A model generated the notes under the pieces. It did no database searches, was not told the origin of the DNA, and was given only the letters and a program-made list of their open reading frames with translations. This document shows, one piece after another, positions 1-7,434 of a DNA stretch of 9,807 bases. Made by a program: the position numbers and the translations under genes. Origin of the DNA: an uncultured Lachnospiraceae bacterium (GTDB taxonomy: Bacteria; Bacillota; Clostridia; Lachnospirales; Lachnospiraceae); NCBI GenBank assembly GCA_934351765.1, contig CAKRJM010000074.1:1-9807 (forward strand), read 5' to 3'. The stretch's first letter is position 1, and each line of letters starts with the position of its first letter.

Positions 1-980
1 ATAATCTGTGGCTGGAGGAAGCGGAGGATCTGGATACGCTGGTTAATAATATCACCAACTTCTATTACTGGTGCGCATCCAGGGTCTTGACACTGGATCG
101 GAAATATGCAAAAGAAATTTTAAACAGCATGGGAATGAGTCAGGCGGTGACGGACCGGGAACGGGCCAAGATCGCATTGTCATATCGCTGTGCATCGCTG
201 ACGGATGTATTCTGGGTGCGCCGGACCGGAGAAGCGGTGACGTTTGCAGAGGTTAATCTGTATCAGAATCATCTGGATAACACATTTCTGGATATTTCCC
301 TTCTAGGAAGACAGTACACGGTAGAAAATCAGGAGCTTGCGAGAGATGCGGCAACCAACGGCTGTTTTGCGAAAGCATGGAGGAGAACCGGAAACGGATT
401 CCAGCTGCTGAAGGATGGTGGAAAAGAGGCAGTGGAACGGGAGCTGCTGGCCAGTCAGGTTTGCCGGTGCTTTTCGGCAGATCAGGTGCTTTATGAGAGC
501 GGAAGCTTTGAGGGAGAGGATGTCAGTGTCAGTGAAAATATGACTTCACTGAAGGTTTCCATTGCCTCCATGGAGGCATTCGAATTGTATGTGATGAATC
601 CTGATAAGAACTTGGAAAAAACAGTACTCTCACTGGATCGTTACGGATATTATATGATGAATCTGCTGGATTACCTGATTGGAAATACAGACCGTCACTG
701 GGGAAACTGGGGCGTATTGGTGGATAATCGGACAAACCGTCCGATATCACTCCATAAGCTGATGGATTTTAACCAGGCCTTTCATTCCTATGATACGTTT
801 GACGGAGCTGGCTGCCAGACATTGTTTGGCCGTCATGCGACCCAGAGGGAAGCTGCGGAGGAAGCAGTACGGGCAGTCGGGCTGAATCAGATCATGGAGG
901 TGAAGAAAGAGGCTTTTTCGGAGCTTCCGCAGATGTATGAAATGTTTCAGAGGAGACTGGAGCACTTGAAAACCTTGTAA
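1..980 (+). CDS. HipA-like protein kinase, partial (5' end outside window)
   Basis: The reading frame is open from base 3 to the TAA at 978-980, giving 325 visible residues with no credible start inside the window. The TTG at 87 is only an internal leucine codon. The C-terminal half carries the signature of a HipA/phosphatidylinositol-kinase-like fold: a small-lobe segment GCFAKAWR, then LLKDGG with a candidate ATP-binding lysine (visible residue about 137) and an ERE helix, then a catalytic loop NTDRHWGNWG (about 228-237) and a metal-binding DFN (about 255-257). In HipA proteins the DRHxxN loop supplies the catalytic Asp and Asn. The layout (xDVFWV ... GCFAKAW ... LLKDGG ... NTDRHWGNWG) resembles clostridial HipA-like proteins that lack an obvious HipB partner. 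No antitoxin gene is visible downstream; upstream is unseen. The substrate is unknown. A toxin role is possible but not shown. Confidence 0.75.
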   Translation, partial: NLWLEEAEDLDTLVNNITNFYYWCASRVLTLDRKYAKEILNSMGMSQAVTDRERAKIALSYRCASLTDVFWVRRTGEAVTFAEVNLYQNHLDNTFLDISLLGRQYTVENQELARDAATNGCFAKAWRRTGNGFQLLKDGGKEAVERELLASQVCRCFSADQVLYESGSFEGEDVSVSENMTSLKVSIASMEAFELYVMNPDKNLEKTVLSLDRYGYYMMNLLDYLIGNTDRHWGNWGVLVDNRTNRPISLHKLMDFNQAFHSYDTFDGAGCQTLFGRHATQREAAEEAVRAVGLNQIMEVKKEAFSELPQMYEMFQRRLEHLKTL

Positions 981-1055
981 GAAGGTCATTATGAGCTTGG
1001 ATTATATTGGCAGATGAAACTCTGGTGGATGTATTTTGGAAAATAATGGAAAATT

Positions 1056-1087
1056 GCTGACAGACAGTGGAACCTTATTCCGTCAGC
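1056..1087. terminator. possible bidirectional terminator between convergent genes
   Basis: GCTGAC (1056-1061) pairs with GTCAGC (1082-1087), and GGAA/TTCC lies inside as a further short stem. It sits where the kinase gene (+) and the LysR gene (-) converge, overlapping the LysR stop codon. Only short T tracts follow on either strand (TTT on plus, TTTT on minus), so the terminator call is weak. Confidence 0.3.
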
Positions 1088-1989
1088 TTTCCAATTCCCT
1101 CCGGCAGGTTTAATTCCCGGTTCTGCCTGAGAATTGTTTTCAGTTCCTGAATCGCGGGGGTGAGGAATTTATTTTTATGGTAGACCAGCTTGAAGCTGCG
1201 GTCCCAGGCGCCGCTTTCGTTGTAAAAAGCGCGGACGGTTCCATGGCGCAGTTCGTGTTTTAACAGGCGCAGGGACATGACAGAGAGAACCGGACCGGCG
1301 AGAACCGTATTGATGATGGCACGGGGGGAATTGGCCTCGCAGACGGTGCGGACGGAGATCCCGCAGTCGGATAAGGTGCGTTCGAATAGCTGGCGGGTAC
1401 CGCTTCCCTGTTCGCGAACCGCGAATGCTTCCCTGGAAAGATCGTGGAATGAAATGGTATCACGCTGATAGAACGGGTGTCCTGTTCCGGCGGCAAGAAC
1501 CAGACAGTCAGAAATCATGGGAAGAACCACAAGATCACGCGACCGAATCTCTCCCTCCACAACGGCAGCGTCCAGTTCGGAGCACAGAAGCTTCCGCTCA
1601 ATATCGGCGGTGTTGCTTACATAGGAATAACATTCCAGATCCGGGAGCTGCTGTCTCAGCTCTGCCAGAAACGCCGGGGTCAGACAGGTGCCAACGGTGA
1701 TGGTTGTTCCGAGACGAAGGGTCGGCGTTTTTCCATGAGAAGCTAAAAGCTCTTCCATTTGCTGAAACCGGGAGAGAAGTGGTTCTGTCTGAGAAAGAAG
1801 CAGATCGCCGAGCTCGGTCAGATAGAGCTTTTTCCCAAGACGCTCAAACAGAAGCCCTCCGTAATGGGTTTCCAGTTCATGGATCGCCTGACTGACGGTT
1901 GGCTGAGAAAGGTAAAGGATTCTGGCGGCACCGCTCATGGAGCCGCACTGGGCAACTGTGAAAAAAATATTCAGATGACGTATGGTCAT
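1075..1989 (-). CDS. LysR-family transcriptional regulator, CysL-like
   Basis: This 304-residue protein has the usual LysR length. Residues 1-62 form the winged helix-turn-helix (MTIRHLNIFFTVAQCGS, AARILYLSQPTVSQAIHELE, then LFER and LTELG). Residues 90-295 form a periplasmic-binding-protein-like effector domain, with the stretch VREQGSGTRQLFE typical of the CysL/CysB-type branch. I chose the ATG at 1989 because GAGGAC (1994-1999) lies just upstream and because the protein then begins at the conserved MTIRHL. A longer frame from 2061 would run through the operator. The gene is divergent from a siroheme sulfite/nitrite reductase. In Bacillus subtilis, CysL activates the sulfite reductase genes cysJI, so activation of the neighbour in response to a sulfur or nitrogen signal is the natural inference. 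The effector is unknown. Confidence 0.9.
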   Translation of the reverse strand: MTIRHLNIFFTVAQCGSMSGAARILYLSQPTVSQAIHELETHYGGLLFERLGKKLYLTELGDLLLSQTEPLLSRFQQMEELLASHGKTPTLRLGTTITVGTCLTPAFLAELRQQLPDLECYSYVSNTADIERKLLCSELDAAVVEGEIRSRDLVVLPMISDCLVLAAGTGHPFYQRDTISFHDLSREAFAVREQGSGTRQLFERTLSDCGISVRTVCEANSPRAIINTVLAGPVLSVMSLRLLKHELRHGTVRAFYNESGAWDRSFKLVYHKNKFLTPAIQELKTILRQNRELNLPEGIGKLTE

Positions 1990-2050
1990 AATCGTCCTCG
2001 ATTCTTGGTAAAAGCTTAAAAGAAATGTGGTTTTTTGTCGTGAATCCAAG

Positions 2051-2110
2051 AGTATTTCCATAGGAAAAACCTATGATTATTATTAAATAATATCATTTTC
2101 CTTATGGAAA
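2051..2110. promoter_or_regulatory. LysR operator region with three adjacent dyads
   Basis: CATAGG-N5-CCTATG at 2059-2075 is a perfect inverted repeat that contains the LysR-type T-N11-A core (2061-2073). Its centre lies about 65 bp before the predicted reductase transcription start, where LysR proteins usually place their recognition site. Two further dyads follow: a 15-bp AT-rich palindrome centred on 2085 (2078-2092) and TTTCC-N4-GGAAA (2097-2110), near -47 and -28, where activation sites are common. A weak minus-strand -10 (AATACT, 2051-2056) abuts the first dyad, which would suit autorepression of the LysR gene. Confidence 0.6.
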
Positions 2111-2125
2111 GACAAGTGGTATAGT
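2098..2125 (+). promoter_or_regulatory. promoter of the siroheme reductase gene
   Basis: An extended -10 is present: TG at 2117-2118, one base, then TATAGT at 2120-2125. The -35 is poor (TTCCTT at 2098-2103 with a 16-bp spacer), as expected for a promoter that needs an activator. The third dyad of the LysR operator overlaps the -35. Confidence 0.5.
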
Positions 2126-2198
2126 AAAGAGGAAACCTGATTTTAGATCAGAAAAAGACAGGTAAAAAACAAAAAGAAGGACAATGGAGGAGGAGCAT

Positions 2199-3083
2199 AT
2201 GGCAGCGTTAACCATCAGCGCAGACGAGGAGAAGCGCTTAAAAGGACTTGGGTTTTTAAACAATAAGGGGACGGATTCTTTTTCCGCCCGTGTAATTACC
2301 GGAAACGGAAGAGTGACTGCCGCCCAGCACCGGCGTATGGCAGAAGCAGCCGAACGGTTCGGAAACGGAACCTTAACGTATACCACGAGACAGACTGTGG
2401 AGATTCCCGGAATCCCCTATGAAAAGATCGGGGAATTTCAGTCATTTCTTGCCGAAGAGGGCCTCATGGCCGGCGGAACCGGGCCGAAGGTGCGGCCGGT
2501 GGTGTCCTGTAAGGGTACGACCTGCCAGTATGGGCTTTTGGACTCTTATGCACTTTCTGAAGAAATCCACCAGCGGTTTTATGTGGGATATCATGATGTG
2601 AAGCTGCCTCATAAATTCAAGATTGCCGTAGGCGGATGTCCCAATAACTGTGTGAAGCCAAACCTCAATGATCTGGGGGTGGTAGGCCAGCGGATCCCGC
2701 AGTTTCATAAGGAGCTTTGCAAGGGCTGTAAAAAGTGTGCCGTAGAGGCTGCCTGTCCTGTCGGGGCATCGAAGGTGGTAGACGGCGTTCTGGTACGGAA
2801 TACCGAGCTCTGTAATCAGTGCGGCCGCTGTATCGGAACATGCCGGTTTGATTCGATCACAGACGGTACATACGGTTATAAGATCTACATTGGAGGCCGC
2901 TGGGGGAAGAAGGTGGCCATGGGAAGAGCATTAAATCAGTTCTTTACCACAAAGGAAGAGGTCATGACCGTGATCGAAAAGGCGATCCTGTTCTTTAAGG
3001 ATCATGGACAGCCGGGGGAGCGGTTTGCCGATACCATTGCGCGTCTTGGATTTGAAAACGTGGAAAAACAGCTTCTTTCATAA
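2199..3083 (+). CDS. siroheme/[4Fe-4S] sulfite or nitrite reductase with ferredoxin domain (AsrC/Dsr-like)
   Basis: This 294-residue protein probably reduces sulfite to sulfide, or nitrite to ammonia, by six electrons in the cytoplasm. Domains in order: an N-terminal nitrite/sulfite reductase ferredoxin-like half (about 15-90, with R31 in FSAR and R64 in TTRQ as likely anion-binding arginines); the siroheme-[4Fe-4S] core with C104 and C109 (SCKGTTC) and C147/C151 (GGCPNNC), plus K139 and K141 in HKFK; and an inserted two-cluster ferredoxin with C174/C177/C180/C186 and C205/C208/C211/C215. The length and layout match the AsrC or small Dsr-like class rather than full CysI. The ATG at 2199 is favoured because GGAGGAGGAG (2186-2195) precedes it. 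An ATG at 2184 would add five residues but has a poorer site. No AsrA/AsrB or flavoprotein gene is adjacent, so the electron donor is not evident. Sulfite is favoured as substrate by the CysL-like neighbour, but this is not proven. Confidence 0.88.
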   Translation: MAALTISADEEKRLKGLGFLNNKGTDSFSARVITGNGRVTAAQHRRMAEAAERFGNGTLTYTTRQTVEIPGIPYEKIGEFQSFLAEEGLMAGGTGPKVRPVVSCKGTTCQYGLLDSYALSEEIHQRFYVGYHDVKLPHKFKIAVGGCPNNCVKPNLNDLGVVGQRIPQFHKELCKGCKKCAVEAACPVGASKVVDGVLVRNTELCNQCGRCIGTCRFDSITDGTYGYKIYIGGRWGKKVAMGRALNQFFTTKEEVMTVIEKAILFFKDHGQPGERFADTIARLGFENVEKQLLS

Positions 3084-3106
3084 TAGTTAAGATTTTGTGA
3101 ACTCTT

Positions 3107-3135
3107 TTGCTTTTTGGAGTTGAGCGTGTTATAAT
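3107..3135 (+). promoter_or_regulatory. promoter of the zinc-ribbon membrane protein gene
   Basis: TTGCTT (3107-3112), a 17-bp spacer and a consensus TATAAT (3130-3135) preceded by TG at 3127-3128. The predicted start of transcription is near 3142, about 44 bp before the ATG. This suggests the gene is transcribed independently of the reductase. Confidence 0.7.
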
Positions 3136-3185
3136 AGCCATTCAGCAGGCGAAAAGGCCGGATATGACAGAAAGGAGAAGAGAAC

Positions 3186-4244
3186 ATGTATTGTCCGAAC
3201 TGTGGAAAACAGGCAGACGGTGCGTTCTGCCGTTACTGCGGTGCAAAGCTGCCCGGGCAGAGTGCAGGAAACAGTAAAAGAGCAAAGCAGGCGGTGCCGT
3301 CTTATTCTGATATAGATTTTGTACCGGAGGATGAGTCCTTTATTCCGGAAGAACGTTTTTTTGAGAAACCGGATGGTCTTGGCGATGAAACCGTGGTGCT
3401 GGAGCCGCTGGATCAATATACGCCGGAAGAGGGGCCGAGAAATCTGGCCGGAGGAGCTGCGTATTCGGAACGAACTCCTGTTTCTGAGACCGGAGCTGCA
3501 AAGGAAGGTGCAAAGCCCGGAAAGAAGCTGGGCGAGAGAATGCAGAACGTCTTTGTGGCAAAAGGAAATCTGGGACGGGATCCCTATGCCAATGTGGACG
3601 AGGAGCCGGAAGAGCTCTGGGAGGATGATGATTCCTGTGGCCGGGGCAGTAAGACCGGAGGAAAGAAAAAGAAGAAAAAGAAAGCGGCAAAGACCGTGAG
3701 ATCTGTTGGACATACTGCGGGAAAAACGATTGGAAGTGCCGGAAAAGCGGTTGGGAAAGCCGGGAAGGCAGCCGGAAGCGCAGCCTCCGGTCTGATCTCC
3801 ACCGTCCTTCGTCTGGCCTGTGTAGTTCTTATGGCGGGAATTATCGGGTTCCTTGGAAAAGAGATCTGGATCGAGCGGAGCGTTCTGGGAACGCTGAGCC
3901 TTCAGCCGGAGAATTTCAATAAAGGCGAGGCGGTATTTCTTGCCATGTCAGGTGTGACCCTGTTATACGGTCTGGTTTCGCTTGCCTGGATGGCGTCCAG
4001 ACGGCGCATGGCATACGACGGAAGGCTGAAAAAGTTCGATACCGGACGCGGCCTGACCGCATTTATCCTGTTTGCGCTGCTGATCTTCACCGCGTCCGCG
4101 ATCCAAATGCTTCTGCCTTACCGGGCAGGAATCCTGGACGGCGTCAATCTGTACTTTTCCGTGGCCGGTTCCGTGACAAAAACTGCCGGAAGCTGCGCGG
4201 TAATAGGCGTGGTACTCTGCATTGTACGGAAGATCTTAAAATAG
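3186..4244 (+). CDS. zinc-ribbon membrane protein of unknown function
   Basis: This 352-residue protein starts at an ATG with AAAGGAG 8 bp upstream. Residues 1-20 are a zinc ribbon with two CxxC pairs (C3, C6, C15, C18). Residues 25-150 are acidic and probably disordered. A run of seven lysines (160-166) is followed by a Gly/Ala/Lys segment (about 176-202) built on repeats such as SAGKAVGKAGKAAGSA. Four hydrophobic stretches follow (about 204-224, 248-270, 289-310 and 329-347), so the C-terminal half is probably a four-helix membrane domain and the charged N-terminal half cytoplasmic. Zinc-ribbon proteins with membrane tails are common in Firmicutes and mostly uncharacterised. I do not recognise a named family. 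The lysine run lies in a 28-base all-purine tract (3657-3684). The gene ends facing the convergent DUF4317 gene. Confidence 0.85.
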   Translation: MYCPNCGKQADGAFCRYCGAKLPGQSAGNSKRAKQAVPSYSDIDFVPEDESFIPEERFFEKPDGLGDETVVLEPLDQYTPEEGPRNLAGGAAYSERTPVSETGAAKEGAKPGKKLGERMQNVFVAKGNLGRDPYANVDEEPEELWEDDDSCGRGSKTGGKKKKKKKAAKTVRSVGHTAGKTIGSAGKAVGKAGKAAGSAASGLISTVLRLACVVLMAGIIGFLGKEIWIERSVLGTLSLQPENFNKGEAVFLAMSGVTLLYGLVSLAWMASRRRMAYDGRLKKFDTGRGLTAFILFALLIFTASAIQMLLPYRAGILDGVNLYFSVAGSVTKTAGSCAVIGVVLCIVRKILK

Positions 4245-4270
4245 CAAAAACTTTTGAAGGCATTTCATCA

Positions 4271-4422
4271 GCCGGAAGCGTGCATGTCAGCTGCGGAGGG
4301 GACGTCCCGAGCCCCGGCACTTCCCAAGCCGGAGCAGAAGCGACAGGCGAGGGTTATGTGCCGCTGGCCGCGAGGGTTAAGCGGGAGCGGTCTCCCGGAG
4401 CAGCGATATGCCGGGACTTTTT
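4271..4422. repeat. GC-rich structured intergenic element with internal direct repeats
   Basis: This non-coding stretch lies between two convergent genes. It contains two copies of GCGAGGGTTA (4347-4356 and 4370-4379, 23 bp apart), two copies of CCGGAGCAG (4329-4337 and 4395-4403) and the palindrome GGGACGTCCC (4299-4308). It also has a hairpin CGGGAG-CGGT-CTCCCG (4382-4397) and a long-range pairing CCCGGCA/TGCCGGG (4313-4319 with 4409-4415). It could be a dispersed palindromic repeat, a structured RNA, or an elaborate shared 3' end. I cannot tell which from one copy. Confidence 0.45.
4393..4422 (+). terminator. putative intrinsic terminator for the zinc-ribbon gene
   Basis: Stem TCCCGG (4393-4398) and CCGGGA (4411-4416) with a 12-base loop, followed by C and TTTTT (4418-4422). 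The left arm can instead pair with CGGGAG at 4382-4387, so two hairpins compete. It lies about 150 bp past the stop codon. Confidence 0.45.
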
Positions 4423-4432
4423 GATGATATTT

Positions 4433-5566
4433 CTATGATCCGCTTTTTGTTTTGATCACGATTCCGCTTACCTCCACATGCTCTTCCAGCGGGATCACCA
4501 GACATTCCTGCCCGTCGATGACCATGGTTTTCACCAGGTCGGCGCGGTCTGGCTTGACCTGAACCACGACATCGGGGGTTTTGATTTCGAATTTTCTGGC
4601 ATTGATCACATTGGAGGCGAAGAGGGAAGCATCTTTTCCGGCGGTTTCCTCAAAGCGTTCGTCCAGAGCTTCCAGATGCTCCTCATCAGCGCCGCTGTCG
4701 GATAGAAGTAGGTACAGATCCCGCTTGGTGAGTGCGGCCGGGTCCGGGGAGTCCTTGCCGTCCTCCAGCTTTTCAGTCAGCTTTTCGTGGATGTTCTTTA
4801 CGGCTTCAAAGCTGCAGTCATCACCGAGGGTGTCCTCCACCAGAGCCTGAAAGGCCTCTTTCTGGCTTGTAACCGGCATGGGAAGAGTACAGCCAAGCAT
4901 ATCCTCAATGAGACGTGCCTGGAACTGGTCGGCGTCCTTGGAGTAGAAGAGGAGGCTGTGGATGTCGGTGCTCCGGTCGTTGAAGGCGGGGAACAGAAAG
5001 CCGGTTAAGGGCATGTCCACCACCCAGTCACGGATCCGGTTCTGAATGATGCCCTCGGAGGCATTGTAGCAGAGACCGGCCTTTGTCAGCTTCACCGGGC
5101 AGACACAGCATAACACGAAGCTGTAGACCTCCTCGGAGGCATCGAACATCTCGTTTCCGTCGGTGGACTTTCCGGGAATATCATAAAGTCCGTGAATCAG
5201 CAGAATGAGAAAGTTTCCAGGTTCATCAAGGCTGTCCAGAACCTTGTCGTAAAAGGTGTCGATGAGAATGTCATCAGTCAGTCTGGTTTCCCGAAGCTGC
5301 ATGAGCAGGTCATGGGTGCTTCCGGGATTCTCTGCGGCCAGGGGAAAGTCCATGTTGATCAGATTTTTTCCGAGAGTGCCGGAGAGATTTTTTCGGAATA
5401 ATTCAAAATATTTAAACATTTCCTCCTCAGGGAGGGAGAGGAAGGCCTCTTTGAATTCGGCTTTCCTCTCTTTTTCGTTGTCCACATAACAGCCGCAGAG
5501 CCTTGTGATGGCACAGTTGGCCGGTGTGAACTGCTTCTTGATTTCAGAGATTTCTTTTTTATTCAT
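4433..5566 (-). CDS. DUF4317 family protein
   Basis: This 377-residue protein begins MNKKEISEIKKQF with a GCYVDNEKE motif shortly after, the hallmark N-terminus of the DUF4317 family found in clostridia. Its function is not known. It has no signal peptide or clear membrane segment and is acidic overall, so it is probably cytoplasmic. The C-terminal part (about 320-377) holds short strand-like stretches (FEIKTPDVVVQVKPD, then QECLVIPLEEHVEVSGIVIKT) suggesting a small beta domain. The start codon lies 2 bp after the ftsH stop (TGA-TC-ATG), and its ribosome site, GAGGAG, sits inside the end of ftsH, so translation is probably coupled. It is the last gene of the marR-ftsH operon. A link to protein quality control is inferred only from position. 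Confidence 0.9.
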   Translation of the reverse strand: MNKKEISEIKKQFTPANCAITRLCGCYVDNEKERKAEFKEAFLSLPEEEMFKYFELFRKNLSGTLGKNLINMDFPLAAENPGSTHDLLMQLRETRLTDDILIDTFYDKVLDSLDEPGNFLILLIHGLYDIPGKSTDGNEMFDASEEVYSFVLCCVCPVKLTKAGLCYNASEGIIQNRIRDWVVDMPLTGFLFPAFNDRSTDIHSLLFYSKDADQFQARLIEDMLGCTLPMPVTSQKEAFQALVEDTLGDDCSFEAVKNIHEKLTEKLEDGKDSPDPAALTKRDLYLLLSDSGADEEHLEALDERFEETAGKDASLFASNVINARKFEIKTPDVVVQVKPDRADLVKTMVIDGQECLVIPLEEHVEVSGIVIKTKSGS

Positions 5567-5568
5567 GA

Positions 5569-7434
5569 TCAGTGATTCTCCTCTGTGGACTGATCGGCAA
5601 CAGCGGGGATGGGCCTGGAGAGGATCTCCATAAACTCATCACCGGTGATGGTCTCATGGCTGTAAAGGTATTCGGCAAGCTGATGAAGCTTCGGCATATT
5701 GCTGCGGAGAAGCTGTTCTGCTTTGTCGTACTGGCGTTTTACCAGTGCTACCACCATATCATCGATCTTGGCTGAGGTGGTCTCAGAGCAGGCCAGAGAG
5801 GTATCGCCGCCCAGGTATTGATTCTGTATGGTCTCGAAGGCTACCATGCCGAACTCATCGCTCATGCCGTAGCGGGTGATCATGGCGCGGGCCAGCTTGG
5901 TCGCCTGCTCAATGTCGTTGGAGGCTCCGGTAGAGATGGAGTGGAAGATCAGATCCTCCGCGATCCGTCCGCCGGTGAAGGTGGCGATCTTGTTTTCCAG
6001 CTCTTCTCTGGACATCAGGTTCTTGTCATTCTGATCTACCTGCATGGTGTAGCCAAGCGCACCGGAGGTACGGGGAATGATAGTGATCTTTGTTACCGGT
6101 GCGGAGTTGGTCTGGAGTGCGGCGACAAGCGCATGTCCGATTTCATGGTAGGCAACGGTCAGCTTTTCCTTGTCGGTCAGCAGCTTATTCTTTTTCTGAT
6201 ATCCGGCGATTACGACTTCAACGCTTTCTTCCAGATCAGCCTGAGTGACAAACTTTCTGCCGTCCCGGACTGCACGCAGAGCTGCTTCATTGATCATGTT
6301 GGCAAGCTCGGCACCGCTGGCACCGGCGGCGGCTCTGGCGATGGCAGAGAAGTCCACATTGTCGCTCATCTTGACCTTCTTTGCATGAACACGGAGAATG
6401 GCTTCACGACCCTGAAGATCCGGAAGCTCCACGGGTACACGGCGGTCAAAACGGCCGGGACGGAGAAGGGCAGGATCCAGAGAATCCGGACGGTTGGTGG
6501 CAGCCAGGATCACAACGCCCTTGGTACCATCGAAGCCATCCATCTCGGTCAGCAGCTGATTCAGGGTCTGTTCCCGTTCATCGTTGCCGCCGACACCGCC
6601 GCCGTCACGCTTTTTTCCGATGGTATCAATCTCATCAATAAAGACAATACAGGGAGCCTTTTCGGCAGCCTGCTTAAACAGGTCACGAACCTTGGCAGCA
6701 CCCATACCGACGAACATTTCCACGAATTCCGAGCCGGAGATGGAAAAGAACGGAACGTTGGCTTCGCCTGCGACCGCCTTGGCAAGAAGAGTCTTTCCGG
6801 TTCCGGGAGGGCCGACAAGAAGAGCACCCTTCGGCATTTTTGCACCGATTTCCGTATACTGGGCAGGATTATGAAGAAAATTTACGATCTCCTGCAGAAT
6901 CTCCTTTGCCTCATCTTCCCCGGCCACATCACTGAATTTAATGCCGGTGGTGGACTGGACATAAACCTTGGCATTGCTTTTTCCAAAGCTCATGGCATTG
7001 CCTATACCGCCGCCCATCTTTTTGGCAAGGGAACGGCTTAAAAGCTGTCCGATGGCAACGAAGAACAGAACCGGGAAAATCCAGCTGAGTAAAAAGCTCA
7101 GGATCGGGGAGGTCTGCTGGACAATGGGAGTGCTGAATGAGGTGATCCCTGCGCTGTAAAGGCGGTCTGCCAGCTTGTCACCGTCCTCCAGTTTTCCGGT
7201 TTTATAGTAATGGGCGGGATCTTCATTATCGGAAAAGATGATCTCGTTGTCATCAATCTCCACTTCACCGATGGTTTTATTTTCAATCATGGTAAGAAAG
7301 GTACCGTAGTCTACTTCCGAGACCCTTGTGCTGAACAGCCGTGGAAACAGCAGAGCGTTCAGAAGAAGCAGCAGGATCAGGGCGATCAGGTAGTAGAACA
7401 ACAGTGGCTTTTTAGGTGGTTGTACTTCTTTCAT
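5569..7434 (-). CDS. ftsH: ATP-dependent zinc metalloprotease FtsH
   Basis: This 621-residue protein has the usual FtsH size. It is a membrane-anchored AAA+ protease that unfolds and degrades misassembled membrane proteins and some regulators. Order of parts: transmembrane helix 1 (about 11-34), extracytoplasmic domain (about 35-108), transmembrane helix 2 (about 111-133), AAA domain with Walker A GPPGTGKT (208-215), pore loop FVGMG (241-245), Walker B VFIDEID (264-270) and the second region of homology ending RPGRFDRR. The M41 peptidase domain follows, with the zinc motif HEIGH (430-434) and the third ligand D507 in STGASND. All catalytic residues are present. I chose the ATG at 7434 because AGGAGGT (7440-7446) precedes it and it begins just before the first membrane helix. 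An upstream in-frame start at 7509 lies inside marR. The gene overlaps marR by 23 bp and is followed 2 bp later by the DUF4317 gene. Confidence 0.97.
   Translation of the reverse strand: MKEVQPPKKPLLFYYLIALILLLLLNALLFPRLFSTRVSEVDYGTFLTMIENKTIGEVEIDDNEIIFSDNEDPAHYYKTGKLEDGDKLADRLYSAGITSFSTPIVQQTSPILSFLLSWIFPVLFFVAIGQLLSRSLAKKMGGGIGNAMSFGKSNAKVYVQSTTGIKFSDVAGEDEAKEILQEIVNFLHNPAQYTEIGAKMPKGALLVGPPGTGKTLLAKAVAGEANVPFFSISGSEFVEMFVGMGAAKVRDLFKQAAEKAPCIVFIDEIDTIGKKRDGGGVGGNDEREQTLNQLLTEMDGFDGTKGVVILAATNRPDSLDPALLRPGRFDRRVPVELPDLQGREAILRVHAKKVKMSDNVDFSAIARAAAGASGAELANMINEAALRAVRDGRKFVTQADLEESVEVVIAGYQKKNKLLTDKEKLTVAYHEIGHALVAALQTNSAPVTKITIIPRTSGALGYTMQVDQNDKNLMSREELENKIATFTGGRIAEDLIFHSISTGASNDIEQATKLARAMITRYGMSDEFGMVAFETIQNQYLGGDTSLACSETTSAKIDDMVVALVKRQYDKAEQLLRSNMPKLHQLAEYLYSHETITGDEFMEILSRPIPAVADQSTEENH

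Noticed and set aside
87..89. TTG as start of the HipA-like gene
   Set aside because: The same frame is open to the left edge with protein-like sequence and no ribosome site precedes the TTG.
1990..2061. Longer LysR start 24 codons upstream
   Set aside because: It would cross the predicted operator, has no good ribosome site and adds residues absent from LysR proteins, whereas the ATG at 1989 has GAGGAC upstream.
3319..3699. Basic 126-codon open frame inside the zinc-ribbon gene
   Set aside because: It is an out-of-frame shadow rich in Arg with no domain and no ribosome site.
5818..7041. 407-codon open frame on the plus strand opposite ftsH
   Set aside because: It lies wholly antisense to an intact, strongly conserved FtsH, shows no recognisable domain, and is explained by the codon bias of ftsH.
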